A stretch of DNA of 64,000 nucleotides from CADEDH01 sp047974625 (GTDB lineage Bacteria; Actinomycetota; Acidimicrobiia; Acidimicrobiales; SZUA-35). The translations under genes and the position numbers were made by a program. The number at the start of each line of letters is the position of its first letter. The first letter of the stretch is position 1. This document shows positions 40,962-49,531 of this stretch, in pieces. The stretch is from positions 62,001-126,000 of the forward strand of contig JBKECK010000114.1 of NCBI GenBank assembly GCA_047974625.1, given 5' to 3'. Below the pieces are notes generated by a model. That model did not search any database, was not told the DNA's origin, and worked only from the letters and a program-made list of their open reading frames with translations.

Positions 40962-41960
40962 ATGGCGCAGTCCCCGCGACGGATCTTCGACCGAATCGTC
41001 AGCACCGCCGGTTCCTGGGTGGGCGAGGTGCGCCGGGCGGGAACCCTCGTGGACAGGCCCGGTCGGCCTCTCGGCCGCGATCTCACCACGCGAGGTCATC
41101 TGGTGCTCGGGTCGGCGGGGGACGGCAACGACTGGTCTGTCCTCTACCGGTACCTGCGCGACGAGGGGTGGCGGGTCGACCTGTTCGACGCGGTGCCCCG
41201 GGCCGGGGGGGACGGGGTGGAGGAGGCGATGCCGCCCCTGGACGGGGTGGACGCGGCCCTGGTCGTCGTGGCCCGTTCGCGGCGCTCGAAGGTCCAGACC
41301 TCGGGTCGTCTGCACCACACCGTGGGGGTGCTGCAGGGGCAGCTCGGGTTCGGGCGGGTGATGGTCCTGTCCGAGCGGGGTGTCGACGCGTATCCGTCGG
41401 CCACCGGGGTGAGCGAGGTCCGCTTCGATCGTGACGACATCGCCGCCGTGCTCGATCAGGTCGACGGGTTGTTGGTCGAGATGGCCGGCGAGGACCGGTC
41501 GGCGGCCCTGGAGGCCGCCGACGCCGGATGGTGGGAGACCGTGGTGGGGGGCCGGCCGCCGCTGGCCCCGGAACGGATGTTGGCCGGGGTGGCCGTGGTG
41601 CTGGTTCTGGCCACCGTCGGTCTCATGGCCTGGGTCCTGTCGGCGGACTCCTCCTCGGACCGGCCCGTGGTCAGGGCCGAGACCCTCCCGCCGGGGGCGA
41701 CCTCGTCTCCGCCGCCCGATGGGGGAACGGCGGGTGGTGTCTCCCCGCCGTTCACCGGCCCTGACGGTCAACCGCTCGGCCCCGGGCCGACGGGCACCTA
41801 TCCCACCCCGCGGCCCGCCCCGACCCCGGCCCCCACCGGCACCCCGGTCACCGGCACCCCAGCCAGTCCGGTGGCGCCCTCCGTGCCCCTGGAAGATGGC
41901 GCGACCCGGGGCCTCTATCCACCCGGCGGCGGTCCGAATCCCACGGTGCCGGCCCCGTAG
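40962..41960 (+). CDS. Membrane-anchored TIR-like (CAP12/Pycsar-type nucleotide-binding) protein lacking the catalytic Glu
   Basis: Residues about 45-175 match the 'predicted nucleotide-binding TIR-like' family: GHLVLGSAGDGNDWSVLYRYL, DAALVVVARSRRSK, and GVLQGQLGFGRVMVLSERG followed by SEVRFDRDDI. Members read about NVIHEAGLFQGRLGFERAIVLLE and degrade NAD through the Glu of HEAG/FELG. Here the aligned residue is Thr120 (HTVG), so NADase activity is doubtful. A single helix (about 203-226) and a Pro/Gly/Thr-rich tail (about 230-332) follow, placing the tail outside. No cyclase or defence operon partner is adjacent. ATG 40962 is chosen; a TTG lies two codons upstream. Confidence 0.7.
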   Translation: MAQSPRRIFDRIVSTAGSWVGEVRRAGTLVDRPGRPLGRDLTTRGHLVLGSAGDGNDWSVLYRYLRDEGWRVDLFDAVPRAGGDGVEEAMPPLDGVDAALVVVARSRRSKVQTSGRLHHTVGVLQGQLGFGRVMVLSERGVDAYPSATGVSEVRFDRDDIAAVLDQVDGLLVEMAGEDRSAALEAADAGWWETVVGGRPPLAPERMLAGVAVVLVLATVGLMAWVLSADSSSDRPVVRAETLPPGATSSPPPDGGTAGGVSPPFTGPDGQPLGPGPTGTYPTPRPAPTPAPTGTPVTGTPASPVAPSVPLEDGATRGLYPPGGGPNPTVPAP

Positions 41961-42202
41961 CCGGCCCCTCCCTCGTTGGCCGATACCGGGGACTCTCCGG
42001 ACCTGACGCCCCTGTCACCGCCCCGCCCGCCGACCGGGTTCGGCAGGCGGTTTCCGGCCGCCGACATCCGGGAAAACCGGATCCCGATGGTGGATTGGAT
42101 CACGGCCGGACCGCGGTCATCCGTCTCGCGGCTTCGCCACGTCTGGCCAATCGAACCATGGGGTGACAACCTGGTATTACGAAGACCAAAAGGCGGAGCG
42201 AC

Positions 42203-43336
42203 ATGGCACGGAGGGATGTCGATGCGCGGGCCCGGGCGTTCGTGCTCAACCTGATCGATGCAGCGGGAATCACCCTGGACGGGCCCGGCCCGGGTGATAT
42301 TCGGATTCACGACGAGCGGTTCTACCCGCGCGTCATCCGCGACCGCGAGCTCGGGCTCGGTGAGGCCTACCAGGAGGGATGGTGGAGCGCGGATCGTGTC
42401 GACGTGACCCTGGCGGCCGTGCTCGCGGCCGATCTGAAGGCCCGGGTGCGGGTGGGTCCCCGGATGCTGTTGCTGCTGGCTCAGTCCTCGTTGGCCAATC
42501 GGCAGAACATCCGCCGGGCCAGCGGCAACGCGTCCTATCACTACGATATCGGTAACGATCTGTTCGAACGGATGCTCGACAAGCGCATGATCTACAGTTG
42601 CGCCTATTGGGCCGATGCCCTTGATCTCGGTGAGGCCCAAGAGGCCAAGCTCGATCTGGTATGCCGGAAGCTCTATCTTGAGCCCGGGATGCGGGTGCTG
42701 GATATCGGATGCGGGTGGGGCGGCTTCGCCCAATTCGCGGCCGAACGGTACGGGGTAAAGGTGACTGGTATCACGCCGGCGGCGGCCCAGGTGGAGGTGG
42801 CGCGACAGCGGTGTGCGGGGCTCGACGTCGAGATCCTGCAGACGGATTTCCGCCGGGTCCGGGGTGAATACGACCGGGTGGTGTCCATCGGCATGCTCGA
42901 GCACGTCGGGCCGAAGAACTTCCAGGCCTACTTCGACGCCACCCACCGGCTGCTGACCCGCGACGGTCTGGCCTTGTGCCACACCATCGGTTCGAACTCC
43001 ACCCGGAACCACACCGACCCGTGGTTCGACCGGTACATCTTCCCGGGCGGGGTGGTCCCCTCGCTGGAGCACATCGGCCGGGCCTCGTTGGAGCAGTGGG
43101 CGGTGGAGGACCTCCACAACTTCGGGCCCGACTACGACCGGACCCTGATGACCTGGCTGGCCAACGTCGAGCAGGCCTGGGACGAGCTGCCCGGCTACGA
43201 CGAGACGTTCCGCCGCACCTGGCGCTACTACCTGTCGGCCTCCGCTGCCTCGTTCCGGGTCCGAAGACTCCAACTGTGGCAGCTGGTCTTCAGTAAGGCC
43301 GGGGTAGCCAGCCCGACCTATGCCGCGGTGCGCTGA
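42203..43336 (+). CDS. cfa: Cyclopropane-fatty-acyl-phospholipid synthase family methyltransferase
   Basis: The 377-residue SAM-dependent enzyme methylenates or methylates unsaturated acyl chains of membrane phospholipids. It has ASYHYDIGNDLFERMLD (about residues 111-127), SAM motif I VLDIGCGWGG (about 168-177), IGMLEHVGPKNF, and the C-terminal RTWRYYLSASAASFR block typical of Cfa. AAGGCGGAG precedes the ATG. The 240 bp upstream have a locally AT-rich patch (about 42165-42200) that probably holds the promoter. In Actinobacteria relatives also make 10-methyl or mycolic-acid modifications, so the exact product is open. Confidence 0.93.
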   Translation: MARRDVDARARAFVLNLIDAAGITLDGPGPGDIRIHDERFYPRVIRDRELGLGEAYQEGWWSADRVDVTLAAVLAADLKARVRVGPRMLLLLAQSSLANRQNIRRASGNASYHYDIGNDLFERMLDKRMIYSCAYWADALDLGEAQEAKLDLVCRKLYLEPGMRVLDIGCGWGGFAQFAAERYGVKVTGITPAAAQVEVARQRCAGLDVEILQTDFRRVRGEYDRVVSIGMLEHVGPKNFQAYFDATHRLLTRDGLALCHTIGSNSTRNHTDPWFDRYIFPGGVVPSLEHIGRASLEQWAVEDLHNFGPDYDRTLMTWLANVEQAWDELPGYDETFRRTWRYYLSASAASFRVRRLQLWQLVFSKAGVASPTYAAVR

Positions 43337-43389
43337 GGCGCCCGACCGGCCCCTCCGGTGGACGGAGCCCCACGGGGTTCAGCGACCCG

Positions 43390-45090
43390 TCAACGGAGGT
43401 CCAGCCGGGGGTAACCGCCGTCGGCCTCCTCGGTGGCCAGGGTGGCGTAGCGGGGGGCGCCCCCGAAGTACGCTTGGTAGCGGACGTGACCTTCCTGGTG
43501 GCCGGCGACGTTGGAGTTGTAGCCGGTGAACCAGCCCTTGCTCCGACGGAACAGCATCCGCTCGTGGGCCCGTTCCACCTCCTCCACCCAGTCCCGTTCA
43601 CCGTCGGCTCGGGCCTCGATGCGGGTGATGCCCTCGGCGGCCGCGTGCTGGAGGAGGTCCGTCACCCAGTCGACCCCGGTTTCGATGGCCCGGGGGAAGT
43701 TGGTGGACCCCGACACGCTCTGGGGGCCGGCCACCATCAGCATGTTGGGGAATCCGTGGCTGAGCACCCCGAGGTAGGTGCTCGGGCTGTCCCGCCACTT
43801 GTCGGCCAGGGTCCGGTCGTCGACACCGCGGATCTCGATCCGGTCGTAGCCACCGGTGATGGCGTCGAACCCGGTGGCGTAGACGATCACGTCGAGATCG
43901 TGGTGACCGGCGGCGGTCTCGATCCCGTCCGGGGTCATCCGGAGGATCGGATGTTCGGTGATGTCGACCAGGTCGACGTTGTCGCGGTTGTAGGCCTCGA
44001 AGTAGTTGGTCTCCAGCGGCAGGCGTTGCAGCCCGAACCCGTGGTCGAGGGGGATCAGCTTCTCGGCCACGACCGGGTCGGTGACCCGCTCCCGGATCCG
44101 GTCGGCCACATAGTCCGACATCTCCCGATTGGCTGCCTCGTCGAAGAAGATCTCGGCGAAGTTGCCGGCCAGGATGGCGAAGCCGGGCTGGCGGTAGAGG
44201 TCATCCCAGTGGGAGCGGCGTTCCTCGGCGGTCAGGCTCCAGAAGCCGCGACGGTCCGGTACGTGTTCGAATCCGTTGGGTGATGCCGCGCAGTTGGCGA
44301 AGATCTCGTCGTAACGGTCCCTGATCTCGTCCATCTCCCCGGGGGAGATGGGGCCGTTGTTGAGCGGGGTGCTCCAGTTGGGGCGGCGTTGGAAGACGGT
44401 GAGGTGACCGACCTTGTCGGCGATCTCGGCGATCACCTGGAGACCGGTGGCCCCCGTCCCGATCACGCCGACCCTGCGGTCGGCCAGCTCGACGGGCTCC
44501 TTGGGCCACCAGTAGGTGTGGAACGACTCACCGGTGAAGTCGTCCATCCCCTCGTAGCTGGGCAGGGTGGGCATCGACAGGGGGCCGAGGCTGGTGATCA
44601 CGAACCGGGCCGTACAGCTCGTCCCGTCGTCCAGGCCGATGCCCCACTGGCGTTCGTCCTCGTCCCAGATCATGGTCCGGACCCGGGCGTTGAACCGCAT
44701 GTGGCGCCGGAGGTCGAACCGGTCGGCGACATGGTTAAGGTAGCGCAGGTTCTCCGGTTGGGGCGAGAACCGCTCGGTCCAGTGCCATTCGTCGAGTAGT
44801 TCCTTGGAGAACGAGTAGCCGTAGGTGTAGCTCTCGGAGTCGAACCGGGCACCCGGGTAGCGGTTGCGATACCAGGTGCCGCCGAGGTCGTCGTCGCCCT
44901 CGAGGAGGACGGCGTCGACACCGAGGTCGGTCAGGCGCTTGATCTGGTAGATGCCCGACACGCCCGCACCGATCACGATCACCTCGTGATGCTCCGCATC
45001 GCCGCCGGTGGCGCGGGTCGAGTCGGGTGAACGGTCGCCGTCCGGCGGGGTGCGGTCGGCCGGGTGGGGATGGTTGGCGTGGGTGCTCAC
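43390..45090 (-). CDS. Flavin-containing monooxygenase, Baeyer-Villiger type
   Basis: The 566-residue NADPH/FAD monooxygenase is related to cyclohexanone monooxygenase. FAD motif GAGVSG is at residues 41-46, followed by LGGTWYRNRYPGARFDSES. The Baeyer-Villiger fingerprint FTGESFHTYWWP is complete, and the NADPH motif GTGATG follows. Such enzymes insert oxygen next to a ketone, in steroid, terpene or alkanone breakdown. A strong GGAGGAGAAGG site lies before GTG 45090, which I prefer to the longer frame to 45189. A TAGCGT box at 45164-45159 may be its promoter. Confidence 0.93.
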   Translation of the reverse strand: MSTHANHPHPADRTPPDGDRSPDSTRATGGDAEHHEVIVIGAGVSGIYQIKRLTDLGVDAVLLEGDDDLGGTWYRNRYPGARFDSESYTYGYSFSKELLDEWHWTERFSPQPENLRYLNHVADRFDLRRHMRFNARVRTMIWDEDERQWGIGLDDGTSCTARFVITSLGPLSMPTLPSYEGMDDFTGESFHTYWWPKEPVELADRRVGVIGTGATGLQVIAEIADKVGHLTVFQRRPNWSTPLNNGPISPGEMDEIRDRYDEIFANCAASPNGFEHVPDRRGFWSLTAEERRSHWDDLYRQPGFAILAGNFAEIFFDEAANREMSDYVADRIRERVTDPVVAEKLIPLDHGFGLQRLPLETNYFEAYNRDNVDLVDITEHPILRMTPDGIETAAGHHDLDVIVYATGFDAITGGYDRIEIRGVDDRTLADKWRDSPSTYLGVLSHGFPNMLMVAGPQSVSGSTNFPRAIETGVDWVTDLLQHAAAEGITRIEARADGERDWVEEVERAHERMLFRRSKGWFTGYNSNVAGHQEGHVRYQAYFGGAPRYATLATEEADGGYPRLDLR

Positions 45091-45243
45091 GGTGGTCCTT
45101 CTCCTCCGGGCGGTTGGGCCGGCTCGGTGGCCACCCGGCTCCGGGTCGTCCTGGGGAGACGCTACCGCCGGCCCTCCGGTCGGTTCCAAACCCCGGGCGC
45201 GGCCCGTCGGGCCGGGGATCGGGACCCACGGCTGATCCGGCGC

Positions 45244-47010
45244 CTATCCCGGGTGCGGTTCGGGTCCGGTGACGACGGTGACGGTGCCGGTGTCCCCGTC
45301 GACCTCGATGGTGGCCCCGTCGGGTATGCGGCGGGTACTGTCGGTGGCCGACACCACGCAGGGGATGCCGAGCTCCCGGCTCACGATGACGGCGTGGCTG
45401 AGTGGAGCCCCCACGTCGACCACCACGGCGGCGGCGGGAACGAACAGTGGTGTCCACGAGGGGTCGGTGATCGGGGCGATCAGGATCTCGTCGGGGCCCA
45501 GGGCCGTCGGATCGGCCGGGTTGAGTACGACGCGGGCCACCCCGCGGGCTGTGCCGGGGCAACCGGGTACGCCCTGGATCCGGTCGCCGGCCGTGAGGGG
45601 GACCACGGCGTTCTCGTCGCGTCGCGGGTAGGTCGACATCGGCGGCGGCTCACCGTCGAACAGGAACGGCTCCTGGAGGTTGACCACCTCGTCGAGGAGA
45701 GCGGCCCGTTCGGCCGTGAGGTCTCGGAATCCGGTCGGGTCGTCGAGGAAGGTCGTCAGCTCGTCCCGGGTCAGGAGGCTGAACAGGTTCGGGGCCGGCA
45801 GGGTGCCGGCGGTGACGCAGCGACGACCGAACTCGTAGAGGGCCATCCTGGCCTCCTGGACCAGCTTGATGCAGTTGGTCTTGGTCCGCTCCCGGCCCGG
45901 GAGGAACACCCGGGCCGAATGGAGGGCGGCGTCGAACTGGCCGGCGGTCTCCGGGTCGGCGGCCACTAGGGCCCGGATCTCGGCACCGAGGCGTTCCCGT
46001 TCGGCGGCACGCTCGGTCCGTTGCCGGAGGGGCGCCTTGTGGTCGGCCGACAGGCGCATCCGGTCGATGGCGGCCAGGGCGAGGTCAGGATGGGTTTCCC
46101 AGGTGGGGGATCGGAGCTCCCACTCGTTCGGGCCCCGGGATCCGTACCGGACCAGGAAGGCGTCGAACTCGGTGGTGAACCGGCGGGCGGCCGGATCGTC
46201 CAGCGACCGGATGTCACCGTGGAGCCCCTCGAGGCCCCGGTCGAAGCGGGCAGTGAGCTCCGGGCTGGCCGCCACCACCCGGCCGAGCTGCCACATGGCG
46301 GCGGCCGGTGCCGCCGACTCGACGTCGCCTAGGCCGGCGATCAGCTTGAGGGCGTCGGTGGGTCGACCTATGGCGGCGCTGATCTTGGTGATCATCCCGA
46401 CCGGGAGGGTGGCCAGGAACGAGATGTAGATGTGCTGGGAGAACAGCCGGGCGAAGTGGGTGTCGATCAGGCGGAGGGCGTGGTCGACCAGCTCCCGGTC
46501 GGAGAGGGTAGGGAGGTCGGGGCGGTCGCGCCGGAGGTGGTTCATGGCCACCTCGTCCGCGGCCACGTCGGGAAGGTCGGGGGTGGTCAGCACCCACTGG
46601 AAGGTCTCACCGATCCGGGCCGTCAGTTCCGGGCGTTCGTCCTCGGGTCGGGCCGCGAAGGGCGGCACCCCGGGGGCGTCGCCGAAGAAGGCGTCGTCGA
46701 TGTCCTGGGCCGTCATCCCCGGGGCCCGGTGGCCGAGCAGGCGGAGGGCGGAGGCGTTCAGGTAGCCGTAGCCGCCGAACACGCCGAGGAAGACCGCCCG
46801 GTCGGGCGGGAGCTCGTCGGCGGTCATCACCCCGATCCGTTCGTAGGCGTCCCGGAAGCCCCATTCCGAGGCGCCGACGGCGCCGTCGTACTCGAACCAG
46901 CTGAAGGTCAGCGGCGCTACCGGGTCGGGGAACACCTCCCCGATGTTGGCCCGCGTGTAGAACGAGAACCGTTCGTCGGGCTCGGTTTCGACGAACCAGC
47001 GGTCGACCAT
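45244..47010 (-). CDS. PEP-utilising-enzyme mobile-domain protein without an ATP-grasp domain
   Basis: The 588-residue protein ends with the swivelling phosphohistidine domain of PEP synthase/PPDK: GAPLSHAVIVSRELGIPCVV with the phospho-acceptor His, about residues 536-555. The N-terminal 480 residues are helical and resemble the middle or rifampin-binding-like part of such enzymes. I see no ATP-grasp (PPDK_N) nucleotide-binding signature. It may act with a separate ATP-binding partner or as a phospho-carrier. GGGAGGAA precedes the ATG. A TATCAT box (47043-47038) and the palindrome at 47053-47064 lie upstream. Confidence 0.75.
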   Translation of the reverse strand: MVDRWFVETEPDERFSFYTRANIGEVFPDPVAPLTFSWFEYDGAVGASEWGFRDAYERIGVMTADELPPDRAVFLGVFGGYGYLNASALRLLGHRAPGMTAQDIDDAFFGDAPGVPPFAARPEDERPELTARIGETFQWVLTTPDLPDVAADEVAMNHLRRDRPDLPTLSDRELVDHALRLIDTHFARLFSQHIYISFLATLPVGMITKISAAIGRPTDALKLIAGLGDVESAAPAAAMWQLGRVVAASPELTARFDRGLEGLHGDIRSLDDPAARRFTTEFDAFLVRYGSRGPNEWELRSPTWETHPDLALAAIDRMRLSADHKAPLRQRTERAAERERLGAEIRALVAADPETAGQFDAALHSARVFLPGRERTKTNCIKLVQEARMALYEFGRRCVTAGTLPAPNLFSLLTRDELTTFLDDPTGFRDLTAERAALLDEVVNLQEPFLFDGEPPPMSTYPRRDENAVVPLTAGDRIQGVPGCPGTARGVARVVLNPADPTALGPDEILIAPITDPSWTPLFVPAAAVVVDVGAPLSHAVIVSRELGIPCVVSATDSTRRIPDGATIEVDGDTGTVTVVTGPEPHPG

Positions 47011-47037
47011 GACGTTCCTCCCGGGTGGCGTGGGGAG

Positions 47038-47043
47038 ATGATA
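47038..47043 (-). promoter_or_regulatory. Candidate -10 box of the PEP-mobile-domain gene
   Basis: TATCAT on the minus strand is a near-consensus -10 hexamer. The leader would be about 20-27 nt and contains GGGAGGAA before the ATG at 47010. Confidence 0.4.
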
Positions 47044-47052
47044 GGTCGCGGG

Positions 47053-47064
47053 TGACGTACGTCA
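47053..47064. promoter_or_regulatory. 12-bp perfect palindrome, candidate operator
   Basis: TGACGTACGTCA is a perfect palindrome placed about 10 bp upstream of the TATCAT box, over the -35 region of the minus-strand gene. It lies in the intergenic space between divergent genes. TetR- or GntR-type dimers bind sites of this kind. Confidence 0.5.
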
Positions 47065-47114
47065 TATTCCGGGTCGGGCCTCGCCCTCCGGGAGGCCGCG
47101 CCCGGGACGGCGTC

Positions 47115-47120
47115 TAGGGT
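47115..47120 (+). promoter_or_regulatory. -10 box for leaderless MFS/spermidine synthase-like transcript
   Basis: TAGGGT ends 6 nt before GTG 47127. Similar TAGGGT boxes precede 58776 and 59855, suggesting a shared promoter type. Confidence 0.5.
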
Positions 47121-47126
47121 GACCGG

Positions 47127-48644
47127 GTGAGCGGTGGGCCCGACGTCGTCGACGAATCCGACCGGCCGAACGGGGTCGGCCCGGCCGCCCCGGTTGGCCG
47201 GATGGGGCCCAACGCCGCGGCGGCCCTGGTCGCGTTCACCTCGTTCTGCGTGCTGGTCATGGAAACCCTGGCTGGACGGCTGCTGGCTCCGGTGGTGGGG
47301 GTCTCACTGGAGTCGTTCACCGGGATCATCGGCACCGTCCTGGCCGCCATCGCGGCCGGTAACGCGGCGGGGGGCCGCCTAGCCGACCGGCTCGATCCGA
47401 CCCCCCTCATCGGCCCCATCCTCGTCGTCGGCGGGGCCCTGACCTGGCTGACACCGGTGATCGTTCGGATGATGGGCCCCGCCGGCCAGGCCGACGCCGT
47501 CACCGTCGTGGCCCTCACCTGCGTCGCCTTCTTCGCCCCGGCCGCAGTCCTCTCCACGATCTCACCCATGGTGGCCAAGGTCCGCCTTGACGATGTCGGG
47601 CACACCGGCCGGGTGGTCGGGAACCTCTCGGCCGCTGGCACCGTCGGGGCGTTGGTGGGCACCTTCCTCACCGGCTTTGTGCTCGTGGCCTGGTTCCCGA
47701 CCGATGGCTTGATGATCGGGGTGGGTGCGGCCCTGGTGATCGTAGGGGCCGTCCTGACGGGTTGGCGGAGCCTGGTCGCCCAGCCGGCCGCGGTGGTGGC
47801 CGTGGTCCTGATCGGCGCAGCCTCGGCTCTGGTGCCGTCCCGGTGTGAGATCGAGACCGAGTACGCCTGCGTGGAGCTGCCCACCGACCCTGACAACCCC
47901 CGGGCGGTCACCCTGGTCCTCGACAGCGCCCGCAACTCCTATGTGGACCTCGACGACCCAACCCACCTCGGGTTCCGCTACATCCGGCTCCTGGCGGACG
48001 TGGCCGCGGTGGCCGGACCGGCACCGGACGCGCCCATCGAGGTGCTCCATCTCGGCGGGGCCGGGTTCACCATGCCCCGCTATGTGGAGGCGGTCCGCCC
48101 CGGCAGCCGTTCCATGGTGCTCGAGATCGACGGGAAGCTGGTGGACGTGGCCCGCGACCACCTGGAGCTGGTCACCGATGACCAGCTCCAGGTGGAGGTC
48201 GGTGACGCCCGCCTGACGGTGACCGGTCTCACCGCCGACCACTACGATCTGATCATCGCCGACGCCTTCAGCGGCCTGTCGGTGCCCTGGCACCTGGCCA
48301 CGGTGGAGATGTTCACCGAGCTCGACCGGGTATTGGCCCCCGACGGGATCGTGGCCGTCAACCTGATCGACGCCGGCGGTCTCGACTTCGTCCGGGCCGA
48401 GATCGCCACCTACCGGGCGGTGTTCCCCCACGTTCAGCTGATCGAGGCGCCCCCGGCCCAGGCGGCCGAGGGGCTGGGCCGTAACCTCGTCCTGGTGGCG
48501 TCGCCGGTGCCGATCCCACCCCTGGTGGTGGACCCGGCCGACGGCATGGTCCTCAGCGAGGCGGAGACCACCGCGCTGGCCGGCGACGCCATCGTGCTCC
48601 GCGACGATTTCGCGCCCGCAGACCAGCTCCGCACCGCGAGCTGA
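47127..48644 (+). CDS. Fused MFS-like membrane/spermidine synthase-like protein
   Basis: The 505-residue protein joins an N-terminal membrane part (about 7 helices, residues 30-235; ends near the cytoplasmic CEIETEYACVEL strand) to a spermidine-synthase-like methyltransferase fold. The latter has IEVLHLGGAGFTMPRYVEAVRPG (about 309-331), EIDGKLVDVARDHL and YDLIIADAFSGLSVPWHLAT. Catalysis of polyamine synthesis is uncertain: the usual GGGDG is HLGGAG. Many such fusions are annotated without activity. The GTG start is fixed by the TAGGGT box. A GC hairpin spans its stop. Confidence 0.85.
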   Translation: MSGGPDVVDESDRPNGVGPAAPVGRMGPNAAAALVAFTSFCVLVMETLAGRLLAPVVGVSLESFTGIIGTVLAAIAAGNAAGGRLADRLDPTPLIGPILVVGGALTWLTPVIVRMMGPAGQADAVTVVALTCVAFFAPAAVLSTISPMVAKVRLDDVGHTGRVVGNLSAAGTVGALVGTFLTGFVLVAWFPTDGLMIGVGAALVIVGAVLTGWRSLVAQPAAVVAVVLIGAASALVPSRCEIETEYACVELPTDPDNPRAVTLVLDSARNSYVDLDDPTHLGFRYIRLLADVAAVAGPAPDAPIEVLHLGGAGFTMPRYVEAVRPGSRSMVLEIDGKLVDVARDHLELVTDDQLQVEVGDARLTVTGLTADHYDLIIADAFSGLSVPWHLATVEMFTELDRVLAPDGIVAVNLIDAGGLDFVRAEIATYRAVFPHVQLIEAPPAQAAEGLGRNLVLVASPVPIPPLVVDPADGMVLSEAETTALAGDAIVLRDDFAPADQLRTAS

Positions 48645-48674
48645 GCCCGGCCCAGCCGGTCGAGGCCCGGGCTC
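48643..48674 (+). terminator. GC-rich hairpin at gene end
   Basis: GAGCCCGG (48643-48650) pairs with CCGGGCTC (48667-48674). The stem begins within the stop codon of the MFS-like gene and has no T run. It could end transcription or protect the 3' end. Confidence 0.4.
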
Positions 48675-48838
48675 GGGAGGGGTCGGGGCCCGGATCGGAG
48701 CGTCTTCCTGCGGCAACCTGGTCGGCCGGGTGGCTATGGTGGTGGATCCAGGAGGGTAACTGGAGGGAGCGATCGCGGCAGGGCATCTGCTCGCGTTTGT
48801 CGCGCTACTCCGGCATCCATGAGTACGAGGGTGAGGCG

Positions 48839-49531
48839 ATGGTGGCCCCCGACACCAAGGAAGAGCGGTCGGTCCGGAAACAGCGCGAGTTGCTGGATGG
48901 AGCGGAGCGGATATACCTGCGCGACGGCGATCTCGGCCTCACGGTGCGCCGACTGGCGGCCGAGGCCGACACGACCAGCCAGACCATCTACACCTACTTC
49001 GGCAGCCGGGACGCTGTGCTCGACGCCATGGTCGACCGCGTCCTGGGCGAGCTCGACCGGGTGCTCGATCAGCTGGAGTCGCCGTCCACCGAGCCGGTCG
49101 ACGGCGACCGCCTCGGCGCCTTGGCCGTGCTCTACGGCCGGTACTCGCTGGCTCACCCACCCCGGTTCCGGATGCTGGCCAGCGCCCACTCACCCGAGGG
49201 CTGGAAGCAGGAGGCGGTGGCCGAGCGGCGCCGCCGCCTGGTGCAGATCGTGGCCGACCTGCTCCCGAGCCGCGACGAGGCCACGGCCCGGATCCTGATC
49301 GGGGCCTGGAACGGTCTGATCCAGGCCGCCCTCGACGGTCTGGTGGCGGACATCAGCTTTCCGGGGACCATCTCGATGGTGGCCGACGATTCGGTGCTGG
49401 TCGACGACCCTGGGGTTGCCGCCGACCGGGAACCGGTGGCCGGCCGGCTCGAGCCCGCCCTGGTGCTGTTGGCCGACCAGCTGGTCGGGCCCCGCGACGG
49501 GGTCAGCGTGACGGGACCCAGCGGAATCTAG
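48839..49531 (+). CDS. TetR-family transcriptional regulator
   Basis: The 230-residue regulator has an N-terminal TetR helix-turn-helix (GLTVRRLAAEADTTSQTIYTYFGSRDAVLD, about residues 35-64) and a helical ligand-binding domain. The ATG at 48839 with GAGGGTGAGG before it is preferred to TTG 48797. A TATGGT box lies about 100 bp upstream (48735-48740). The convergent ABC-2 permease gene overlaps its 3' end by 29 bp, so the regulator may control that transporter, as is common for TetR proteins. Confidence 0.88.
   Translation: MVAPDTKEERSVRKQRELLDGAERIYLRDGDLGLTVRRLAAEADTTSQTIYTYFGSRDAVLDAMVDRVLGELDRVLDQLESPSTEPVDGDRLGALAVLYGRYSLAHPPRFRMLASAHSPEGWKQEAVAERRRRLVQIVADLLPSRDEATARILIGAWNGLIQAALDGLVADISFPGTISMVADDSVLVDDPGVAADREPVAGRLEPALVLLADQLVGPRDGVSVTGPSGI

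Noticed and set aside
40328..41960. A CBASS/Pycsar defence operon around the TIR-like gene.
   Set aside because: No CD-NTase or Pycsar cyclase, ubiquitin-like component or other effector partner is encoded nearby. The TIR-like protein also lacks the catalytic Glu, so a defence function is not claimed.
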